A stretch of 19,458 bases of DNA from an uncultured Lachnospiraceae bacterium (GTDB lineage: Bacteria; Bacillota_A; Clostridia; Lachnospirales; Lachnospiraceae). How positions within the stretch are numbered: the first letter of the stretch is position 1; the number at the start of each line of letters is the position of its first letter. A model generated the notes under the pieces. It worked only from the letters and a program-made list of their open reading frames with translations. It ran no database searches and had not been told where the DNA came from. Both the position numbers and the translations under genes were made by a program. Positions 13,982-19,458 of this stretch are shown one piece after another. The DNA lies in contig USDU01000017.1 in the NCBI GenBank assembly GCA_900553635.1, positions 1-19,458 on the forward strand, in the 5' to 3' direction.

Positions 13982-15130
13982 ATGTACGACTGCATTATCA
14001 TCGGTTCCGGAATCGCAGGCGCTGCGGCGGCCAGAGTGCTGGCGGAGGAGCAGGGCAAGAAGGTTCTGGTACTGGAAAAGAAACACCATATCGGCGGCAA
14101 CTGCTACGACGGGAAGGACGAGTACGGCATCCTGGTACACTGGTACGGCCCGCACATCTTCCACACCGGCAACGAGGAGGTCTATGAGTGGCTGTCCCGT
14201 TTCACCGACTGGTACGCCTTCGGCCACGAGGTAGTAGCCCGGGTGGGCGACAAGCTTCTGCCGGTTCCCTTCAACCTGAATACCCTGAAAATGGTCTACG
14301 GCGAAGAAAAAGCCGCCGTTCTGGAGAAGAAGCTGGTGGACACCTTCGGCTTCGGCGCAAGAGTGCCGATTCTGAAGCTCCGGGAGCAGCAGGACGAGGA
14401 TCTGCGGGCCATCGCGGACTACGTCTATGAAAATGTTTTCCTGCGCTACACCATGAAGCAGTGGGGTCAGACCCCGGAGGAGATCGACCCGGCAGTCACT
14501 GGCCGCGTTCCGGTGGTCATTTCCTATGATAACCGGTATTTCGGGGACAAATATCAGGGTATGCCCAGGGATGGTTTTACGCCCATGTTTGAGAAAATGC
14601 TGGCTCACCCGAACATTGAGATCCGCACCAATACCAACGCGAAGGACGCACTGGTCATTTCCGAAAAGGAGGGCAAGGTACTGCTGGAAGGTCAGGAGTT
14701 CCATGGCACAGTTATTTATACCGGCCCGGTGGACGAGCTCTTCGACTGCCGCTTCGGACGGCTGCCGTATCGGACTCTGCGCTTTGATTTTGAACACTAT
14801 GACAAGCCCGATTACCAGGGGCACAGCGTGGTGAACTACACGGTCAGCGAGGATTACACCCGTATCACCGAGTTCAAATATCTGACCGGTCAGAAGGCCG
14901 ACAGCACTACGATTGTGAAGGAATATCCCTTCGCGTATACCGGCGCAGAGGGCGAGATTCCCTACTACGCCATCATGAATGAGGAAAATAACGCATTGTA
15001 CCGAAAGTATGCGGATCTGGCGGCGCAGATACCGGATTTCCACCTTCTGGGCAGACTCGCAGAGTACAAATACTACAATATCGACGCCATGGCGGCAAAG
15101 GCCATCGCCCTTGCCCGCTCTCTGGCGTAA
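13982..15130 (+). CDS. glf: UDP-galactopyranose mutase
   Basis: 382 residues, the usual length. A flavoenzyme that interconverts UDP-galactopyranose and UDP-galactofuranose, supplying galactofuranose for surface glycans. The FAD-binding GSGIAGAAAARVL follows the start, then EKKHHIGGNCYD, the substrate-loop region YGPHIFHT, RYTMKQWG, FGDKYQGMPRDGFTPMF, and late EYPFAY and FHLLGRLAEYKYYNIDAM. All are hallmarks of bacterial Glf. The start at 13982 gives the family-typical MYDCIIIGSG and has GGAGG upstream; starts at 13964 or within mutY would add unrelated residues. It lies 25 bases after mutY and 12 bases before a family 2 glycosyltransferase, a natural partner in polysaccharide synthesis. Confidence 0.96.
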   Translation: MYDCIIIGSGIAGAAAARVLAEEQGKKVLVLEKKHHIGGNCYDGKDEYGILVHWYGPHIFHTGNEEVYEWLSRFTDWYAFGHEVVARVGDKLLPVPFNLNTLKMVYGEEKAAVLEKKLVDTFGFGARVPILKLREQQDEDLRAIADYVYENVFLRYTMKQWGQTPEEIDPAVTGRVPVVISYDNRYFGDKYQGMPRDGFTPMFEKMLAHPNIEIRTNTNAKDALVISEKEGKVLLEGQEFHGTVIYTGPVDELFDCRFGRLPYRTLRFDFEHYDKPDYQGHSVVNYTVSEDYTRITEFKYLTGQKADSTTIVKEYPFAYTGAEGEIPYYAIMNEENNALYRKYADLAAQIPDFHLLGRLAEYKYYNIDAMAAKAIALARSLA

Positions 15131-15142
15131 AAAGGAGGAAGC

Positions 15143-16168
15143 ATGAAACTTTTATCCGTAGCAATTCCCTGTTACAATTCCGAGGCTTATATGCGTAACT
15201 GTATTCATTCCCTGCTGGCAGGCGGCGAGGAAGTGGAGATTATCATCGTGGACGACGGTTCCAGGGACGGCACCGCGGCCATTGCCGACGAATATGCTGA
15301 AAAATATCCGACCATCGTGAAGGCGGTTCATCAGGAAAACGGCGGTCACGGTGAGGCAGTCAACGCAGGCCTTCGCAACGCCACCGGTCTTTACTTCAAG
15401 GTGGTAGACAGCGATGACTGGGTATCTATTTCCGCTTACAAGGAGGTATTAAAGACTCTGGAGAAGCTGGCCGGCGCAAAGCCTATGGTGGATATGCTTA
15501 TCAGTAATTTCGTCTATGAAAAAGAGGGCGCAAAGCATAAAAAAGTCATGAGCTACCGCTCTGCGTTTCCCCAGGATCAGGTCTTTACCTGGGATGATGT
15601 GAAATTCCTGCACAAGGGGCAGTATATTCTGATGCATTCGGTTATTTATCGCACCAAGCTGCTCCGGGAATGTGGACTGGATCTGCCAAAGCACACCTTC
15701 TATGTGGATAACATCTTTGTGTACCATCCGTTGCCCCATGTGAAGTATCTGTACTATCTGGATGTGAACTTTTACCGCTATTTCATTGGCCGCAGTGATC
15801 AGTCTGTCAACGAGAGCGTTATGATTGGCCGCATCGACCAGCAGCTGAAGGTCAACCGCATCATGATCGATGACTACAAGCTCTCCGACGTGCGTCAGAT
15901 TCCCAACCGGAAGCTGCGCCACTATATGAAGAATTACCTGGAGATCATCATGGTGGTATCTTCGATTATTGCCATTCGTTCCGGTACCGAGGAGAACCTG
16001 GAGAAGAAGTACGAGCTCTGGAAATACCTGAAAAAGAAAGATCCGAAGACCTACTATGAGCTCAAATGGGGCGTCCTGGGCCGTACTATGAACCTGCCGG
16101 GCAGAACAGGCCGGAAGATATCGGAAGTGGCTTATAAGATTGCGAATAAGTTTGTTGGATTTAACTAG
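15143..16168 (+). CDS. Glycosyltransferase family 2
   Basis: 341 residues with a GT-A catalytic domain in the first half: LLSVAIPCYNSEAYMRNCI, EIIIVDDGSRDGT, GGHGEAVNAGL and the metal-binding VVDSDDWVS. It transfers a sugar from a nucleotide donor to a lipid- or glycan-linked acceptor at the inner face of the membrane. The C-terminal part (DQSVNESVMIGRIDQQL) is typical of a common Firmicutes subgroup; no clear membrane helix is seen. AAGGAGGAAGC immediately precedes the ATG, 12 bases after glf, so the two are almost certainly cotranslated from one mRNA. Donor and acceptor are unknown; UDP-galactofuranose from glf is possible. Its stop (16166-16168) directly abuts a remnant of a glycosidase gene in the same frame. 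Confidence 0.92.
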   Translation: MKLLSVAIPCYNSEAYMRNCIHSLLAGGEEVEIIIVDDGSRDGTAAIADEYAEKYPTIVKAVHQENGGHGEAVNAGLRNATGLYFKVVDSDDWVSISAYKEVLKTLEKLAGAKPMVDMLISNFVYEKEGAKHKKVMSYRSAFPQDQVFTWDDVKFLHKGQYILMHSVIYRTKLLRECGLDLPKHTFYVDNIFVYHPLPHVKYLYYLDVNFYRYFIGRSDQSVNESVMIGRIDQQLKVNRIMIDDYKLSDVRQIPNRKLRHYMKNYLEIIMVVSSIIAIRSGTEENLEKKYELWKYLKKKDPKTYYELKWGVLGRTMNLPGRTGRKISEVAYKIANKFVGFN

Positions 16169-16276
<108 letters not shown>

Positions 16277-16300
16277 TTGAGACAAATGGCGCTGAATCAG

Positions 16301-16353
16301 AATAAAAAACAAAATCAGGCTGGCAGATCAGACACATATCTGATCTGCCAGCC
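16301..16353 (-). terminator. Perfect 15-bp hairpin between convergent genes, terminator
   Basis: GGCTGGCAGATCAGA (16318-16332) is the exact reverse complement of 16339-16353 around CACATA. On the minus strand it is followed by TGATTTTGTTTTTTATTC, a good T-run, so it ends the PAP2 transcript. On the plus strand the following bases (GTTCTCATTTCTC) are less T-rich, but it may also stop the glf/glycosyltransferase mRNA. Confidence 0.85.
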
Positions 16354-16378
16354 GTTCTCATTTCTCATAAAATTCTTT

Positions 16379-17047
16379 TTAAATAACGGTCTCTCTCTTC
16401 CTCTTCGGCACCCGTTCCCGTGCGAACGAGAACTCCATCCGATACACGATCTGATCCATCAAAGTACCCAGCACGATACCGGCCATCACGTCCAGGGCGG
16501 AGTGCTGCTTCAGGAACATGGTCGCCAGGATGATGGAAATCATCAATATAAAGGAACCGCCGTAAATCAGGCGATTGCGGCCAAGCTTCGGGTTATTTAC
16601 CACAGCCCGGTGGGCTGCAATGGAATTGAATACATGGATACTCGGGAAAATGTTCGTCGGGGTATCCGCCTGGTACAGAATCTGCACCGCAAAGGTGAAG
16701 ATATTGTGCCGTGGAAGCTCGGTGGGCCGCAGCAGGTGTCCGTTCGGATAGATGGTGGAGATTACCAGAAACAGTGTCATTCCGGTAAACAGGAAGAAAC
16801 AGTAGCGGTAAAACTCTTTTTTCGTTCCCTTGAAGAACAGATACAGGAATACGGCGGCAATGTATACAAACCATAGCAGATACGGCACAATGAAATATTC
16901 CACGAAAGGAATCTTATCGTCCAGCCATACATGGATTACATGATAAGGCAGGTTGGCCCGGCTCTCCAACCAGAAAAACCAGGGCAGGTAGAGAAAGGCG
17001 TAGAGCAGAACCCAGGCGTGCTTATATTTCTGGAAAAATGCTTTCAT
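16379..17047 (-). CDS. PAP2-superfamily membrane phosphatase/phosphotransferase
   Basis: 222 residues with about five or six hydrophobic segments. PAP2 enzymes remove or transfer phosphate-linked groups on lipids at the outer membrane face. The motif P135-S-I-H138 and the distal H182-S-A-L-D186 are intact, and R107-P108 marks motif one. The Lys expected seven residues before that Arg is Tyr100, and the Ser-Arg of motif three reads Ala-Thr. This His-His-Asp arrangement without the phosphate-binding Lys and Ser-Arg resembles the inositol-phosphorylceramide/sphingomyelin synthase side of the family, so lipid phosphotransfer is possible besides simple hydrolysis. GGAGG lies eight bases before the ATG. 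It has its own promoter (17125-17153) and terminator. Confidence 0.85.
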   Translation of the reverse strand: MKAFFQKYKHAWVLLYAFLYLPWFFWLESRANLPYHVIHVWLDDKIPFVEYFIVPYLLWFVYIAAVFLYLFFKGTKKEFYRYCFFLFTGMTLFLVISTIYPNGHLLRPTELPRHNIFTFAVQILYQADTPTNIFPSIHVFNSIAAHRAVVNNPKLGRNRLIYGGSFILMISIILATMFLKQHSALDVMAGIVLGTLMDQIVYRMEFSFARERVPKRKRETVI

Positions 17048-17081
17048 GCTGTCAACCTCCTTCTATGAACAATAAAATTTA

Positions 17082-17119
17082 TCAGAAACCCTGTGAAAAA
17101 CGGGGCTGTTCATTTCTGA
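17082..17119 (-). other. Stem-loop in the leader of the PAP2 gene
   Basis: TCAGAAA (17082-17088) and TTTCTGA (17113-17119) pair exactly, with an inner CCC/GGG helix offset by a bulge. It lies between the promoter and the ribosome binding site of the PAP2 gene. No regulator is recognised. Confidence 0.35.
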
Positions 17120-17124
17120 ATCGC

Positions 17125-17153
17125 AGTATAGCACAAAGCTATTTCCGGTTCAA
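17125..17153 (-). promoter_or_regulatory. Promoter of the PAP2 gene
   Basis: On the minus strand TTGAAC (17148-17153) and TATACT (17125-17130) are 17 bases apart, and the -10 is preceded by TGC, an extended -10. Both hexamers are identical to those of the lipid kinase promoter at 18239-18267. The ATG is about 78 bases downstream. Confidence 0.75.
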
Positions 17154-17255
17154 TCAGGTTCATAATTTTTTAAGAAAAAAATCACATTTTACAGGACATT
17201 CTCCATAATATACAAAAGCGTTCCGCAAAGTAATGTTATGTAAATAAAATCAGAA

Positions 17256-18185
17256 TTATGCGTTCTTTCCGGCTGCAATCAAAGTCAGGATCTGGGGGCA
17301 GCAGGCCATTTTTACAGTGCCTTCCATAAGGCAGGTTTCACCGTCCGTATGGAGCGGCAGCGTGCCGGTGACAGTCACTTCCGCGCTCCTGGCCCGGAAG
17401 ATGTGGACGCCCGGGAAAATGGTGTGGAAACCCGCGTAAGCAGTCGGAAGCATCAGGGCGATCAGAAGCTTTCCGAGACGGTTGACCACGAAGATATCAA
17501 GAACTCCGTCGTGGATATCCGCATGAGGAGCCAGCTTCAGTCCGCCGCCCTCGCAGTCGCAGTTCATGCCGGATACGAAATAGGCCTTCGAGAAAGTCCG
17601 TGATTTCCCATTGCTCAGAGTAATAGTTACAGGGACTGGTTTACATAAAATCAACTGCTTCAGCGCAATACCGGCGTAGGTAAGCTTGCCCAGATGCAGA
17701 TGGTTCAGAAAGTTTTTCATCCGGGAATTCAGTGCCTCATGGCAGACTGCGGCGTCAAAGCCACAGCCGCAGCTTACGGCAAAATAGCGCTTCTGTCTGC
17801 CGAGCTCCATCAATCCCAGGTCGAGCTTATCGAAGCGGGTGGGATGCAGGATATTCTGAACCGCAGCTTCGGTATCGGTGGGCAGCCCCATACACCGGGC
17901 AAAATCATTGCTGGATCCGGTGGGGATGTAGCCGAGGGTTACACGGGAAAAATCCCGGATGCCATTTATTACTTCATTGACCGTTCCGTCTCCGCCCACG
18001 GCAATCAGTGTCAGGCGTTCCGTCCGCGCAGTGATTTCAGCGGCCAGTTCGGTAGCATGAGTCCGGTAGGCGGTGAAAAATACCCGGTATTCCACATCCT
18101 CCTGATCCAGTATGCGTTCCGCCTTCTGCCATACGTATTTTCCGTTGCCGGAACGGGAACCGGGATTCACAATAAAATAGTACAT
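17256..18185 (-). CDS. Diacylglycerol-kinase-like lipid kinase (YegS/BmrU family)
   Basis: 309 residues, the normal length. It uses ATP to phosphorylate a lipid such as diacylglycerol at the cytoplasmic membrane face. The opening MYYFIVNPGSRSGNGK, the nucleotide-binding VGGDGTVNEVINGI at 63-76 and GYIPTGSSNDFARCMGLP at 85-102 are diagnostic. The later HADIHDGVLDIFVV and HTDGE are also typical of the C-terminal beta-sandwich. The start at 18185 is chosen for AGGAG eight bases upstream and for the family opening; an in-frame ATG at 18248 lies at the promoter -10. It precedes the PAP2 gene on the same strand, 208 bases apart, each with its own promoter. Together they could interconvert a lipid and its phosphorylated form, but this is inference. 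Confidence 0.93.
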   Translation of the reverse strand: MYYFIVNPGSRSGNGKYVWQKAERILDQEDVEYRVFFTAYRTHATELAAEITARTERLTLIAVGGDGTVNEVINGIRDFSRVTLGYIPTGSSNDFARCMGLPTDTEAAVQNILHPTRFDKLDLGLMELGRQKRYFAVSCGCGFDAAVCHEALNSRMKNFLNHLHLGKLTYAGIALKQLILCKPVPVTITLSNGKSRTFSKAYFVSGMNCDCEGGGLKLAPHADIHDGVLDIFVVNRLGKLLIALMLPTAYAGFHTIFPGVHIFRARSAEVTVTGTLPLHTDGETCLMEGTVKMACCPQILTLIAAGKNA

Positions 18186-18193
18186 GGCCTGTT

Positions 18194-18198
18194 CTCCT
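18194..18198 (-). promoter_or_regulatory. Ribosome binding site that fixes the lipid kinase start
   Basis: AGGAG on the minus strand lies eight bases before the ATG at 18185, which supports MYYFIVNPG as the true N-terminus. Confidence 0.7.
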
Positions 18199-18238
18199 GC
18201 CTTTCTCCTGCGTTTTGAAATCTCGTTTTTATGGTTCC

Positions 18239-18267
18239 AGTATAGCATCGGGAAAAATCGGGTTCAA
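18239..18267 (-). promoter_or_regulatory. Promoter of the lipid kinase gene
   Basis: On the minus strand TTGAAC (18262-18267) and TATACT (18239-18244) are 17 bases apart, with TGC before the -10. It is a twin of the PAP2 promoter and faces away from the plus-strand promoter at 18318-18346. Confidence 0.75.
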
Positions 18268-18317
18268 GAGTAGAAATGCCTAAAATCAGCTAATAGAATT
18301 TTCAGAAATTGATATGA

Positions 18318-18346
18318 TTGACGGATACAGACAGATCGTGTACAAT
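18318..18346 (+). promoter_or_regulatory. Promoter of the FAD-dependent oxidoreductase gene
   Basis: TTGACG (18318-18323) and TACAAT (18341-18346) are 17 bases apart. It is divergent from the lipid kinase promoter, with 50 bases between the two -35 boxes. The ATG is about 60 bases downstream. Confidence 0.8.
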
Positions 18347-18355
18347 ATAAGAAAT

Positions 18356-18373
18356 ATGGGCTGATCTGCCCAT
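18356..18373 (+). other. Hairpin at the 5' end of the oxidoreductase mRNA
   Basis: ATGGGC (18356-18361) pairs exactly with GCCCAT (18368-18373) around TGATCT. It lies within the first bases of the expected transcript, upstream of AAGGAGC. It may stabilise the 5' end; no T-run follows. Confidence 0.4.
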
Positions 18374-18405
18374 GGAGAATAAACGGAAAGAAAAAGGAGC
18401 TTTAC

Positions 18406-19458
18406 ATGAAGAAAGCAGTGATTATAGGAGCCGGACCGGCAGGTGTGACGGCTGCATATGAATTATTGAAGAAATCTGACGAGTACGAGGTGCTGATTCT
18501 TGAGGAGAGCCAGGAGATCGGCGGTATCTCGCGAACAGTGCGTTACAACGGTAACCGTATGGATATCGGCGGCCATCGTTTCTTTTCCAAGGATGACCGT
18601 GTAACCGCGTGGTGGGATGAGATTATGCCGCTGCAGGGCGCGCCGTCCTACGACGATAAGGTGCTGGGACGTACGATTCCGCTGAGGGCGGGCGGACCGG
18701 ATCCGGAGAAGGAAGACCGGGTTATGCTGACACGTAACCGTGTATCCCGCATTTATTATCAGAAGAAGTTCTTCGATTATCCGGTTAAGATGAACGCGCG
18801 GACCATTAAGAACATGGGCTTTGCCACCACCATGGTAGCAGGCTTCAGTTACCTGAAGGCAGCTGTAGCCAAGAAGCCGGAGGACTCTCTGGAGAATTTC
18901 TATATCAACTGCTTCGGTAAGAAGCTGTATTCCATGTTTTTCGAGGGTTACACTGAGAAGCTGTGGGGACGTCATCCCAGCGAGATCGATGCTTCCTGGG
19001 GTGCACAGAGAACCAAGGGACTTTCCATTATGGGAATCCTGAAGGACAACGTACAGAAGCTGGTGCCGAAGAAGCAGGACAAGCACCAGGTACAGACCTC
19101 CCTGATCGAGGAGTTCAATTATCCCAAGTACGGCCCGGGCCAGCTCTGGGAGACCGCTGCGTCTGAGGTAGAGAAGATGGGCGGCGAGATCCGTAAGGGT
19201 TGCAAGGTGACCAGACTGCATACCGTGGACGGCCGGGTACAGAGCCTGTCCTACGTACAGAACGGCGAGGAGCATACCATCGAGGGCGACGTATTCATTT
19301 CCTCCATGCCGGTGAAGGATCTGGTAGGCGGCATGAACGATGTGCCGGAAGAGATGAGCAAGATTGCGGCGGGACTGCCCTATCGTGATTTCGTGACGGT
19401 GGGATTGCTGGTGGATAAGCTGAATCTGAAGAATGAGACGAAGCTGAAGACCCTGAAC
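18406..19458 (+). CDS. FAD-dependent oxidoreductase, amine-oxidase/Glf-like (3' end missing)
   Basis: 351 codons are in the window with no stop, so the C-terminus lies beyond it. The N-terminus [18 protein letters not shown] is a dinucleotide-binding fold, followed by [14 protein letters not shown] and [11 protein letters not shown], as in FAD-binding amine oxidase, protoporphyrinogen-oxidase-like and UDP-galactopyranose-mutase-like proteins. Further segments are [15 protein letters not shown] at about 185-199 and [11 protein letters not shown] at about 240-250, common to a family often found in polysaccharide clusters. AAGGAGC lies just before the ATG. It has its own promoter, divergent from the lipid kinase. 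The reaction is unknown. It is distinct in sequence from the true Glf at 13982, so it is not a duplicate of that gene. Confidence 0.88.
   Translation, partial: MKKAVIIGAGPAGVTAAYELLKKSDEYEVLILEESQEIGGISRTVRYNGNRMDIGGHRFFSKDDRVTAWWDEIMPLQGAPSYDDKVLGRTIPLRAGGPDPEKEDRVMLTRNRVSRIYYQKKFFDYPVKMNARTIKNMGFATTMVAGFSYLKAAVAKKPEDSLENFYINCFGKKLYSMFFEGYTEKLWGRHPSEIDASWGAQRTKGLSIMGILKDNVQKLVPKKQDKHQVQTSLIEEFNYPKYGPGQLWETAASEVEKMGGEIRKGCKVTRLHTVDGRVQSLSYVQNGEEHTIEGDVFISSMPVKDLVGGMNDVPEEMSKIAAGLPYRDFVTVGLLVDKLNLKNETKLKTLN

Noticed and set aside
13940..15043. 367-codon minus-strand open frame opposite glf
   Set aside because: The plus strand encodes an unmistakable UDP-galactopyranose mutase; the antisense frame shows no family motif.
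16277..16876. 199-codon plus-strand open frame opposite the PAP2 gene
   Set aside because: It starts inside the terminator region without a ribosome binding site and its product resembles no family; the minus-strand PAP2 motifs are clear.
17160..17255. Terminator after the lipid kinase gene on the minus strand
   Set aside because: Only a three-base GCG/CGC stem before TTTT and an AT-only TTTTTT/AAAAAA pair are present; neither is convincing.

Overview
The window looks like chromosomal DNA from an anaerobic Clostridia, most likely a Lachnospiraceae member. The grounds are the cysteine-poor S4 of the [12 protein letters not shown] type, the enlarged L17, strong AGGAGG-type ribosome binding sites, TTGACA/TATAAT-like promoters, a beta-glucoside PTS permease and a moderate GC content. 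Genus cannot be fixed from sequence alone. No tRNA, rRNA, CRISPR, insertion sequence or phage gene was seen.

Layout. (1) 1-2040, plus strand: the 3' part of a cellobiose/lactose-family PTS EIIC permease, then an ADP-ribosylglycohydrolase-family protein 20 bases on. (2) 2041-3725: a hairpin, a clear promoter with an ARG-box-like sequence over its -10, and argH. (3) 3775-7574: an alpha-operon ribosomal cluster, rpmJ-rpsM-rpsK-rpsD-rpoA-rplQ, closed by a terminator. It has its own promoter inside a 48-base inverted repeat, two mutually exclusive hairpins before rpmJ, a 223-base structured spacer before rpsM, and a pair of palindromic repeat units between rpsM and rpsK. infA is not upstream of rpmJ; argH is. 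(4) 7642-11856: a class I/II aminotransferase, then an overlapping MBOAT O-acyltransferase and an SGNH-type partner with an extra C-terminal domain, which together look like an extracytoplasmic glycan O-acylation pair.

(5) 12067-16276: sfsA, mutY, glf (UDP-galactopyranose mutase) and a family 2 glycosyltransferase, closely spaced on the plus strand. Immediately after the glycosyltransferase stop is a 33-codon remnant that reads as the C-terminal end of a GH1 6-phospho-beta-glucosidase. A perfect 15-bp hairpin then separates this block from the convergent genes. (6) 16379-18185, minus strand: a PAP2-superfamily membrane enzyme and a diacylglycerol-kinase-like lipid kinase, each with its own promoter carrying identical -35 and -10 hexamers. 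(7) 18318-19458, plus strand: a divergent promoter and the first 351 codons of an FAD-dependent oxidoreductase of the amine-oxidase/Glf-like group, cut off by the window edge.

Beyond housekeeping (translation, transcription, arginine synthesis, base-excision repair), the accessory theme is cell-envelope chemistry: O-acylation, galactofuranose precursor supply, glycosyl transfer and lipid phosphate turnover. The most interesting signals are the GH1 gene fossil, the layered leader RNA structures of the ribosomal operon, the two-domain SGNH protein, and the PTS/ADP-ribosylglycohydrolase pairing. I found no convincing new defence or mobile system.
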